A stretch of DNA of 10,972 nt, taken from NCBI GenBank assembly GCA_019422905.1, contig JAHZCM010000052.1:1-10972 (forward strand). The letters are read 5' to 3'. Positions 5,699 to 10,972 of this stretch are shown piece after piece. The notes below the pieces were generated by a model. That model was not told the DNA's origin. It did no database searches and saw only the letters and a program-made list of their open reading frames with translations. Position numbers and translations under genes: made by a program. This DNA comes from Oscillospiraceae bacterium (lineage in GTDB: Bacteria; Bacillota; Clostridia; Oscillospirales; Acutalibacteraceae). Numbering within the stretch: the first letter of the stretch is position 1; each line of letters begins with the position of its first letter.

Positions 5699-6544
5699 TC
5701 ATCGCACACGCAGTGCAAAACGCTCCACCGCTTCGGCGAAGCCATCCTCAGCGCAGGGCGCAACCACCGCGTCCGCCTCGGCCTTCGCCGCCGGAATCCC
5801 GTTCCCGACCACGGCCGCAAAGCCGGCCGCGCGCAGCATGCCGAGATCGTTGCCGTTGTCGCCGACCGCCATCGTCGCCGCGGGATCCATGCCGAGCGCC
5901 CCGCACAGCGCGGTGAGCGCCGTCCCTTTGTCGCAGCCCTTGTTGTTGATCTCGATATTATCGACATTGGAATACGTGATCTCGATGCCGTCGATTTTAC
6001 GCAGGCGCGTCAGGACCTCCGCGCGCACCCGCTCGGGAATGAACATCATGTTGATTTTCTCCGGTTCGGCGCCGCTCTCCCGCAGATAGCCGGAAAGGCT
6101 GTCCACAAACACATACGCCTTGGTCAGAAAGTAAAACAGCTTCTCCGGAAGCCCGTAAACCGTTTTGGCCCTGTCCGGATCACCGCGCCGCGTTACGCCG
6201 CACCCATTTACATAATATTCCACATAAAGCTCGTACTCGTCGAAAATGCGTTGTACCTCGAGCGCCGTCTCCGTCGGGATCCGATTGCCGCACAAGAGCT
6301 TATTCTCGTGCAGATCCCACACCGCACCACCGTTTGAAGTGATCGCATAGCGGATAAATGGCAGCTCCGAAAGGCATGGCGGAATAAAATTTCTGACCCG
6401 GCCCGTGGCCGGAACCACCAGAATCCCCTCTGCGTGCGCTTTTTCCATCGCCCGCCGGTTACGCTCGGAAAGCTCGGCATGGCCGCGCAGCGTCGTTCCG
6501 TCCAGATCGAACGCCACCAGCCGGATTTCTTTTTCCCTTTTCAA
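5699..6544 (-). CDS. HAD superfamily phosphatase, Cof-like subfamily IIB
   Basis: All four HAD motifs are present in the expected order: DLDGT with catalytic Asp13 and Asp15, Thr47 in PATGR, Lys206 in CDKGTAL, and GDNGND with Asp229 and Asp233. The insert between motifs II and III (about 60-190) matches a C2B cap, which places it with Cof/YbiV/YidA-type enzymes that remove phosphate from sugar phosphates or cofactors such as FMN or PLP. It is cytoplasmic and Mg-dependent; the exact substrate is unknown. The start is taken as TTG 6544, because AAGGGA lies nine bases upstream and it puts the DxD motif at residue 13 as usual. The open frame extends back to TTG 6619, but those 25 residues are Lys/Arg-rich and unlike the family. 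It is first gene of the operon with the phosphodiesterase and ABC-F genes. Confidence 0.9.
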   Translation of the reverse strand: MKREKEIRLVAFDLDGTTLRGHAELSERNRRAMEKAHAEGILVVPATGRVRNFIPPCLSELPFIRYAITSNGGAVWDLHENKLLCGNRIPTETALEVQRIFDEYELYVEYYVNGCGVTRRGDPDRAKTVYGLPEKLFYFLTKAYVFVDSLSGYLRESGAEPEKINMMFIPERVRAEVLTRLRKIDGIEITYSNVDNIEINNKGCDKGTALTALCGALGMDPAATMAVGDNGNDLGMLRAAGFAAVVGNGIPAAKAEADAVVAPCAEDGFAEAVERFALRVR

Positions 6545-6560
6545 CTTCTTTCTTCCCTTC

Positions 6561-6590
6561 TGCCTTGCATTCCTATTTAATTTACTATAA
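6561..6590 (-). promoter_or_regulatory. Possible promoter of the HAD-led operon
   Basis: The AT-rich stretch just upstream of TTG 6544 contains, on the minus strand, a TTGTTT-like -35 and a TAAATT-like -10 seventeen bases apart. Matches are only three and four of six, so this is weak. If right, it would exclude the longer reading frame that starts at 6619. Confidence 0.25.
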
Positions 6591-6653
6591 ACCGCACCGG
6601 AAAACAAGGCTTTTCCCAATTTTCGGGCTATCTTTTTACATAACCTGTAAAAT

Positions 6654-6685
6654 CCGGGCGCAAAGGCATTTGCGGTATTGCCCGG
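6654..6685. repeat. Interrupted inverted repeat overlapping the -35 of the PNPOx gene
   Basis: The outer arms CCGGGC (6654-6659) and GCCCGG (6680-6685) enclose inner arms GCAAA (6660-6664) and TTTGC (6669-6673). The right outer arm covers the -35 box at 6678-6683. It lies in the divergent region between the HAD-led operon and the PNPOx gene, so it could be an operator for either. Confidence 0.4.
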
Positions 6686-6706
6686 TCCGCTCCGCCGTGT
6701 TATACT
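6678..6706 (+). promoter_or_regulatory. Sigma-A-type promoter of the PNPOx-family gene
   Basis: A -35 of TTGCCC (6678-6683), a spacer of exactly 17 bases, and a -10 of TATACT (6701-6706) preceded by TGT make an extended -10 promoter. The leader of about 25 bases ends in the strong ribosome binding site AAGGAGG at 6721-6727. Confidence 0.7.
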
Positions 6707-6737
6707 ATGCGTAGAAGCTAAAGGAGGATGTTGAATT

Positions 6738-7217
6738 ATGGATTACACAAAAATGCGCCGGTCCGACCGCGCAATCAGCCGTGAAGCGGCACTGGAGGCC
6801 ATTGACAACTGCCTTTGGGGCGCGCTGTCCGTGTGCACGCCGGAAAACACGCCCTATACCGTCGCCCTGAATATGGTGCGCGACGGAGAACACCTGTATT
6901 TTCACGCTGCAACGGAAGGCCTGAAAACCGATCTGCTGCGCCAAAACCCGAAGGTCTGCGTGCTTTTTGTGGACGGCACGGCCATCAACGAGCCGGGCCT
7001 CACCACTTACTACACCTCGGCGGTCGTCCGCGGGACCGCTTCGGAAATCACGGACCCCGATGAGAAGCGCCGCGCGCTGTATCTGCTCTGCGAGCGCTTT
7101 GCGCCAAGCGTTCCCAAAACCGATATCAAATGCATAGACGCCAACCCGGCCCGCACGGCGGTCTGGTGCGTTGCAATTGAATCCGTTACCGGCAAACGAA
7201 ATACACCGAAAAAGTAA
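6738..7217 (+). CDS. Pyridoxamine 5'-phosphate oxidase-fold flavin-binding protein, NimA-like
   Basis: The 159-residue protein has the split-barrel fold pattern of the NimA-like branch: an N-terminal MRRSDRAIS segment (6-14), a strand containing YTVALNMV (40-47), and LYFHAATEGLKTDLLRQNP (53-71), which carries the conserved His56 and the flavin-phosphate-contact region. VCVLFVDG follows. Relatives bind FMN or a similar cofactor, and some reduce nitroimidazole drugs. Drug resistance cannot be claimed from sequence, and most chromosomal members have unknown physiological substrates. It is cytoplasmic. The start is certain: AAGGAGG sits ten bases before ATG 6738, downstream of a good promoter. 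It stands alone, divergent from the HAD-led operon, and converges on the DUF4097 gene across a long palindrome. Confidence 0.88.
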   Translation: MDYTKMRRSDRAISREAALEAIDNCLWGALSVCTPENTPYTVALNMVRDGEHLYFHAATEGLKTDLLRQNPKVCVLFVDGTAINEPGLTTYYTSAVVRGTASEITDPDEKRRALYLLCERFAPSVPKTDIKCIDANPARTAVWCVAIESVTGKRNTPKK

Positions 7218-7229
7218 TCCGAAACCCCA

Positions 7230-7259
7230 AAGGAGGATGCACCCGGGTGCATCCTCCTT
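7230..7259. terminator. 30-bp perfect palindrome, probable bidirectional terminator
   Basis: Arms of 15 bases (AAGGAGGATGCACCC and its exact reverse complement) abut with no spacer, and a hairpin with a CCGG loop would form from either strand. It sits between two convergent stops (7217 on plus, 7283 on minus), so termination is the simplest role. The U-tracts are poor on both sides, so efficiency is uncertain. Confidence 0.55.
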
Positions 7260-7282
7260 CTCTGCGCATGCGCTTTGTTTCA

Positions 7283-8257
7283 TCACGCCGCCGGCTCAAG
7301 CCTCACGTCTCCCGACGTGGTGGAAATCTTCATTTCCGCCTTGCCCGCTCCGACGACATATATATCCTTTTCTTTCTGCGCTGCAAAACCGCAGTGGAAA
7401 TCTCCCGAAACCGAGGAAAACTCGCACGTAAAGCCGTCCGCCGTTTCCGGCGCGGTGACGGCCACCTTGCCGCTGACCGAGAAGATCTCCGTTTCCTCCG
7501 CCCATTTCTGCATTGCAAGCGCAATATCGCCCGAAACGGAGTCACAGTAAAGCTCCGCCGCCGCACCTTCGACGCGAATTTCCCCCGAGGTCGTATCCAG
7601 CTCCAGCGCGTCGGCAGTCAGCGCCGTCAGCGTGATCTTGCCGGAAACGCTTTCCGCACGCAGCTTTTCGGAGCCTGTAAGGCTCTCGCCGAGAATGTCG
7701 CCGGAGGTGGAGCTGACCTTCAGCTCTTCCGCGCGGATGTTCTTCAGCTCCAGATTGCCGGAGATCGTATGAAACGAGGCTTCCGCTGCGGCGAGATTCT
7801 CCACCTCGATATTTCCCGAAGCCGTCTCGATGGAAACGCTGTCCAGCGTATTGGCAAACTGCCTCGGAATCTGCACCTCCAGCTTTTTGGAGGTATCGCG
7901 CATGAAATCCAGATGCAGCCATTCGCTGCTCCAGCGGATGGAAAGCTCGCCGCCGCTCAGTTCCAGCAGCAGCTTTTCCTCCTCCTTCAGCGCATACTTC
8001 GCTGTTTCCGTAACCCGGATCACATCGCCGTCGTAAAACGCGAGGGAAACCGGGCCGCTGGACCAGCTCACGGAAATTTCCCGGAGATACTCCGCTTCCT
8101 CCGTATAGGTATACGACGTTTCATATACGCCGGTGTCGATCGTATCGAAAAAATCGCCGAAGCCAAAGCCCGTGGCAAGCCCGAAGGCCAGCACGCCGAT
8201 GGCGAAAACCGCCACGCAGGCCAGCGCTATAATCGTCAAAATCTTTCCAGCTTTCAT
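7283..8257 (-). CDS. DUF4097-family membrane-anchored beta-repeat protein
   Basis: The 324-residue protein has an N-terminal membrane anchor (about 5-30) and an extracytoplasmic region rich in beta strands. From the middle onward it holds nine repeats built around SG: TASGNIEV, TISGNLEL, STSGDILG, SVSGKITL, TTSGEIRV, SVSGDIAL, SVSGKVAV, SVSGDFHC and TTSGDVRL, spaced roughly 18-25 residues apart. This is the pattern of DUF4097 (putative adhesin/bactofilin-like beta solenoid) proteins. ATG 8257 is preferred, with AAAGGTGAG upstream; the GTG at 8269 abuts that site. It is the last gene of the padR operon, in the family's common order PadR, helical-prefix membrane protein, DUF4097. A role in sensing or maintaining the cell envelope is inferred from that context only. 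Confidence 0.88.
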   Translation of the reverse strand: MKAGKILTIIALACVAVFAIGVLAFGLATGFGFGDFFDTIDTGVYETSYTYTEEAEYLREISVSWSSGPVSLAFYDGDVIRVTETAKYALKEEEKLLLELSGGELSIRWSSEWLHLDFMRDTSKKLEVQIPRQFANTLDSVSIETASGNIEVENLAAAEASFHTISGNLELKNIRAEELKVSSTSGDILGESLTGSEKLRAESVSGKITLTALTADALELDTTSGEIRVEGAAAELYCDSVSGDIALAMQKWAEETEIFSVSGKVAVTAPETADGFTCEFSSVSGDFHCGFAAQKEKDIYVVGAGKAEMKISTTSGDVRLEPAA

Positions 8258-8367
8258 ATTTACGGCCACTCACCTTTCCGCGCGGTGCACGTTCTTTGCC
8301 CACACATTTTCTCCGACCGCCGTCCTGCACCCTACGGCCGACGGTCCAATGCCAATTCTTCCAGCCT
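8258..8367 (-). other. 110-base gap inside the padR operon with a possible hairpin
   Basis: No gene is visible here. On the minus strand, CCGTC and GACGG arms about 18 bases apart could form a GC-rich hairpin in the transcript between the membrane-protein stop and the DUF4097 start. No U-tract follows, so it may be an mRNA processing or stability element, or nothing. Confidence 0.25.
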
Positions 8368-9063
8368 TCACTTGCCGCCCATCGCCGCGTGCAGAATCCC
8401 CGAAACAGCCGGCGCCGCAATGAAACTGATCCACGTGATGTCCCACCGGTGCGCCAAAAAGCCCAGGAGGAAGTACACCGCGACAACGAGCAGCCAAAAT
8501 GCGGAATCCACAGCCTTCAAAACCGGGCTGTTCCCGATTTTCGAACCTTTTTTACGGTTGTACAGGTCGATGACAACCTCGGGCGGATCGGTGCGCTTCG
8601 GCTTTGTGATCCCGTTCCAGATAACGAGCCCCGTTGCAATGCCGATAAAGACGAACATGCCGCCGACACCGAGTCCAGCAAGGGCGTCGTTGCCGGTCAC
8701 GCTGCTCAGCACGCCCAGTACCACAACCGGCGCAATGCTGAATATGTACAGCATCACGGCAACAGCCAGCATCGCCGCGCTCCGCCGGCGGAAATAGTAC
8801 ATCGCCGTGTAATACGACACGCCGTTTGCCCCCTGCGCCTGCACGGGTTCCTCCCGGCGCATCTCCTCCAAAAGCTCGGAAATATCGCCGATTCCATAAA
8901 TTGTGATGTTATACGCATCCTCCTCGGACTTCCCGGAAGCGACGAGATCATTATATTTGTCCAGAAGATTCTGCACAAGCTCCACCTTCATCTCATAGGC
9001 GCGCTGTGTATCCGGCGCGTCTCGGAAAAGCTCGTCAACGTAAGCTCTGATGTTGTACTCCAT
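8368..9063 (-). CDS. Four-TM membrane protein with N-terminal helical prefix domain (DUF1700/HAAS-like)
   Basis: The 231-residue protein opens with a soluble all-helical domain (1-70): IRAYVDELFRDAPDT, an EMKVELVQNLLDKYNDL helix, and the motif SGKSEEDAYNITIYGIGD (43-60) ending in ISELLEEM. This is the prefix domain found in many Firmicutes membrane proteins encoded directly after padR genes (annotated as DUF1700, permease prefix domain or HAAS). Four transmembrane segments follow at about 96-119, 130-150, 186-204 and 209-226, with a basic cytoplasmic loop (152-182). The start at 9063 has AAAGGAG nine bases upstream, and the gene follows padR by 31 bases. In such pairs the helical domain is thought to link membrane state to the PadR regulator; here that is inference from order and architecture. 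Confidence 0.85.
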   Translation of the reverse strand: MEYNIRAYVDELFRDAPDTQRAYEMKVELVQNLLDKYNDLVASGKSEEDAYNITIYGIGDISELLEEMRREEPVQAQGANGVSYYTAMYYFRRRSAAMLAVAVMLYIFSIAPVVVLGVLSSVTGNDALAGLGVGGMFVFIGIATGLVIWNGITKPKRTDPPEVVIDLYNRKKGSKIGNSPVLKAVDSAFWLLVVAVYFLLGFLAHRWDITWISFIAAPAVSGILHAAMGGK

Positions 9064-9094
9064 GGTCTTCTTCTCCTTTGTTTCCCCTTTTCGG

Positions 9095-9418
9095 TTATCG
9101 GATCAACTGCTCAATAATATTCCGGGAATATTCCCAGTCCGAAAGCAGCGTTTCATAATAGCTGCGCCCCGCAGAGGTAATGGAATAATACCGCCGGCGC
9201 GCGCCCGTGTTTTCGTCTCCCCAGTAGGACACAATAAAACCGTTCTGTTCCAGCCGCCGGAACGCCGTATACAGCGTAGCCTCCTTGAGCTCGTATTGCC
9301 CGTTCGTAATGGTCTGAATGACACGGTTGATGTTATAGCCGTAGCTGTCGCCGTGCATGAGCTGCGCCAGAATAATCGTATCCGTATGCCCGCGGATCAG
9401 ATCCGCCGCAATAGCCAT
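9095..9418 (-). CDS. PadR-family transcriptional regulator
   Basis: The 108-residue product matches small (subfamily 2, LmrR-size) PadR proteins. The winged helix runs from DLIRGHTDTIILAQLMHGDSYGYNI through the recognition region ELKEATLYTAFRRLEQNGFI, where ATLYTAFRRLE is the family hallmark, to the wing GARRRYYSITSAGR. A C-terminal dimerisation helix (YYETLLSDWEYSRNIIEQLI) follows. ATG 9418 is chosen because GGAAGGAG lies ten bases upstream and family members begin close to the ADLIRG helix; TTG 9448 is in frame but lacks support. PadR proteins bind DNA as dimers, often repress their own promoter, and may sense drugs or lipophilic compounds. It is first gene of the operon with the helical-prefix membrane protein and DUF4097 protein, behind a consensus promoter covered with repeats. 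Confidence 0.93.
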   Translation of the reverse strand: MAIAADLIRGHTDTIILAQLMHGDSYGYNINRVIQTITNGQYELKEATLYTAFRRLEQNGFIVSYWGDENTGARRRYYSITSAGRSYYETLLSDWEYSRNIIEQLIR

Positions 9419-9468
9419 TTCATAATCGCTCCTTCCTTTCCGCCCCAACAGAAGTATTTCAGTAATTA

Positions 9469-9509
9469 CATATACATAATACGCTCATATACATCGCCTG
9501 TCAATGTAT
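9469..9509 (-). promoter_or_regulatory. Operator repeats over the padR promoter
   Basis: CATATACAT occurs twice (9469-9477 and 9486-9494), 17 bp apart. The second copy also forms an inverted repeat with ATGTAT (ATACAT at 9489-9494, ATGTAT at 9504-9509, spacer nine). Together these cover the -10, the spacer and the edge of the -35. This is a good position for autorepression by PadR, although the exact ATGT-N8-ACAT form is not present here. Confidence 0.55.
9476..9504 (-). promoter_or_regulatory. Sigma-A promoter of the padR operon
   Basis: On the minus strand there is a perfect -35 TTGACA (9504-9499), a 17-base spacer, and a -10 TATTAT (9481-9476). The leader is about 50 bases and contains the GGAAGGAG site for ATG 9418. 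A promoter this close to consensus fits a gene that is normally held down by a repressor. Confidence 0.85.
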
Positions 9510-9562
9510 TTTTTGAAATTTTGCAAAATATTGCAGAATTCGCCGGCTTCGGCAAATCTTTA

Positions 9563-9591
9563 TTGAAAGCCATACGGAATTGTGCTATACT
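9563..9591 (+). promoter_or_regulatory. Sigma-A promoter of the sensor-kinase-like gene
   Basis: A -35 of TTGAAA (9563-9568), a 17-base spacer, and a -10 of TATACT (9586-9591) preceded by TGC give an extended -10 promoter. Transcription would start near 9598 with a leader of about 94 bases. An AT-rich tract upstream (about 9505-9540) could act as an UP element. Confidence 0.75.
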
Positions 9592-9593
9592 AT

Positions 9594-9610
9594 ATTTGTT
9601 CTATACAAAT
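9594..9610 (+). repeat. Inverted repeat at the predicted transcription start of the sensor gene
   Basis: ATTTGT (9594-9599) and ACAAAT (9605-9610) flank TCTAT. The position, just after the -10 box and over the predicted start, suits a repressor operator. It could also fold as a small, weak hairpin at the 5' end of the transcript. Confidence 0.4.
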
Positions 9611-9691
9611 TTTCCAAATGCTCCGGCATATTTCCTGTTGCATGCCGCGCTTTTGGGTTCCCGGAGATTATGATTGTAAGGAGAATCTGCC

Positions 9692-10972
9692 ATGCTGCCC
9701 CTGCCGGTCGTTTTTTTATGCAACGCTTTTCTTTTTCTCGCCATCCTGAACGGACGCTTCCGCATGCTCACCAGCCTGCTCGTTTCCGGCGCGGCCTACG
9801 TGCTGTCCCTGATTTTAAATCTGCTGCTCTCCCCGGCCTTCAACGATGTTTCCGGGCAGATTGGCAACGGCATAAACGTATTTTTCCTTTTGGTCGCCTC
9901 CGTATTTCTCTATACGAATAACATCGTGCAGAAAATATTCATTGCCATTCTGCTGATCTGCAACTACAGCTTTCTCTTCCCCTTTACGGAATATCTGCTT
10001 GGGGCATTGCCGTTTGGCACGGCCGGCTTCGCCTCCGTTCTGATCGGCTCCCTTGTCTACATATTTTTCTCCTTCCTCTCGCTGATCACCTTTGTGCGCC
10101 CGTTCCATTATTTTGCACACCGCGGCATTTCGGTGCTTTCCATCGGTCTTTGCTGTGCGCAGACCATCTGCCTGCTGGTGGCAAACGGCAGTATTCCCGC
10201 CTGGTTTGGCATTACCACCTTCGCTCCCCGCTTCTTCCTCACGGTATTTCTGTACCTGATTATCGCCTTCACCGTGCGCGCGTCCTATAACGCCGCAAAA
10301 TTCAAGGAGCGCGAATGCACTGCGGATTACCGCGACGCGCTGCTGCACGCTGAAGCTAATTACTTCAACGCCATGGTCGGCAATGTGACGAACGCAAAGA
10401 CCGCCCGCGACCATCACAGCTTCATCCTCGGCGAAATCATGGAATCCGCCCGTCACGGCGACTGCGACGGTGTGCTGAACACGATTGCCGACGAAGGCGA
10501 TCTGCGCGATCCGCTTCTTGTCCCATACAGCGAGAACCCTTATATCAACGCGGTTGTCGCCGCAAACGCCGCTTACGCCAAGCACTGCGGCATCCGGCTG
10601 GAAAGCAACGTCGAGCTCGGCGCGACACGTCTGAAAACCGTAGAATTCTGCGCCATCCTCAACGACACGCTCGCCTACGCCATCGACAGTGCGAGCCGTT
10701 CCAACGCGGAGGATAAGCTCGTGCGCATGACGGTGCTGCCCGCCGAGCGGCGCATTACCTTTGAAGCCGTCTATTCCGCTTCTCCGAAAGCAAAAAAGCG
10801 CGTACCGCTGCGGGCGCAGTCGGTGAACGCCTTCATCGCCTCGCTGTTCGAGCCGGTCAAGGACGATGGCCCGCAGCTTGAAACCGTGCGCGGCATCCTC
10901 GCGCGCACAAGCGGCACGATGAATCGCTCCGCTGCCGGCAATTCTGAAATTCTTCGCATCGTCATCAACGAC
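9692..10972 (+). CDS. Membrane sensor with GHKL histidine-kinase-like C-terminus, partial, with degenerate ATP-site motifs
   Basis: The reading frame is open from ATG 9692 to the window edge (427 codons), with AAGGAG at 9678-9683 eight bases upstream and a good promoter. Residues 1-205 hold about six or seven transmembrane segments, as in AgrC/NatK-type sensors. A helical region follows (about 206-275), with RDHH at 239-242 where such kinases carry the phospho-acceptor His (usually RHDxxNH). The NPYINAVVAANAAYAKHCGI segment (about 283-302) matches the start of the GHKL ATPase domain. The N-box region reads NDTLAYAIDSA (324-334), with Tyr329 where Asn is expected. The G-box region reads GPQLETV (393-399), with Gln395 in place of the second Gly. 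It may be a pseudokinase, scaffold or phosphatase-type sensor. The C-terminus (ILRIVIND) appears close to its natural end; the next gene, possibly a response regulator, is outside the window. Confidence 0.78.
   Translation, partial: MLPLPVVFLCNAFLFLAILNGRFRMLTSLLVSGAAYVLSLILNLLLSPAFNDVSGQIGNGINVFFLLVASVFLYTNNIVQKIFIAILLICNYSFLFPFTEYLLGALPFGTAGFASVLIGSLVYIFFSFLSLITFVRPFHYFAHRGISVLSIGLCCAQTICLLVANGSIPAWFGITTFAPRFFLTVFLYLIIAFTVRASYNAAKFKERECTADYRDALLHAEANYFNAMVGNVTNAKTARDHHSFILGEIMESARHGDCDGVLNTIADEGDLRDPLLVPYSENPYINAVVAANAAYAKHCGIRLESNVELGATRLKTVEFCAILNDTLAYAIDSASRSNAEDKLVRMTVLPAERRITFEAVYSASPKAKKRVPLRAQSVNAFIASLFEPVKDDGPQLETVRGILARTSGTMNRSAAGNSEILRIVIND

Noticed and set aside
5061..6089. A 342-codon open frame on the plus strand
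   Set aside because: It is antisense to the phosphodiesterase and HAD genes, whose catalytic motifs are clear. No ribosome binding site was noted for it.
6738..7217. Nitroimidazole resistance gene (nim)
   Set aside because: The fold and the His region fit NimA-like proteins, but most chromosomal members are of unknown function and sequence alone does not show drug resistance.
7247..8797. A 516-codon open frame on the plus strand
   Set aside because: It runs antisense across the DUF4097 gene and into the helical-prefix membrane-protein gene, both recognisable families. Its product is Arg/His/Pro-rich without domain signs, as expected for a shadow frame in GC-rich DNA.
8296..9117. A 273-codon open frame on the plus strand
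   Set aside because: It is antisense to the helical-prefix membrane protein; the encoded sequence is not domain-like.
9618..9749. A possible upstream open frame in the sensor gene leader
   Set aside because: It has an ATG but no ribosome binding site, and the product is Cys/Phe-rich and unlike a leader peptide.
9815..10585. A 256-codon open frame on the minus strand
   Set aside because: It is antisense to the membrane sensor gene, which has a promoter, a ribosome binding site and family-like motifs on the plus strand.

Overview
The window looks like ordinary chromosome from a Gram-positive, GC-rich member of the Clostridia, probably of the Oscillospiraceae/Ruminococcaceae kind. This is inferred from strong AGGAGG-type ribosome binding sites, sigma-A-like promoters in AT-rich gaps, an ECF sigma factor with its membrane partner in a style common there, and a PadR / alpha-helical-prefix membrane protein / DUF4097 operon typical of Firmicutes. 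I see no tRNA, rRNA, CRISPR array, transposase or phage gene.

Layout from left to right: (1) a half-size ChrA-type transporter (+) preceded by the last codons of another gene. It converges, over a bidirectional terminator, on (2) a secreted or membrane-anchored protein of unknown function (-) with its own sigma-A-type promoter and a palindromic element in the leader. (3) A minus-strand operon of ECF sigma factor, single-pass membrane anti-sigma-like protein and small lipoprotein (about 3105 to 1349), led by an ECF-like TGTAAC promoter. (4) A minus-strand operon of HAD phosphatase, alkaline-phosphatase-superfamily phosphodiesterase and ABC-F ATPase (6544 to 3276), ended by a strong hairpin terminator. 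(5) Divergent from it, a NimA-like flavin/PNPOx-fold protein (+). (6) A 30-bp perfect palindrome, then the minus-strand padR operon (9418 to 7283). (7) Divergent from padR, a multi-pass membrane protein with a GHKL-kinase-like C-terminal half, running off the right edge; it is open at the window end and covers 427 codons here.

Functional reading (inference): two modules have the form of envelope-stress or signal-responsive circuits (sigma/anti-sigma/lipoprotein; PadR/membrane protein/DUF4097), and a third membrane sensor sits at the right. The rest is household metabolism and translation support.

The two most unusual points are in proteins. The ABC-F ATPase has lost the canonical residues of one composite ATP site on both of its faces while the other site is intact. 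The histidine-kinase-like sensor lacks the canonical N-box asparagine and G-box glycine. I did not find a clear new multi-gene system.
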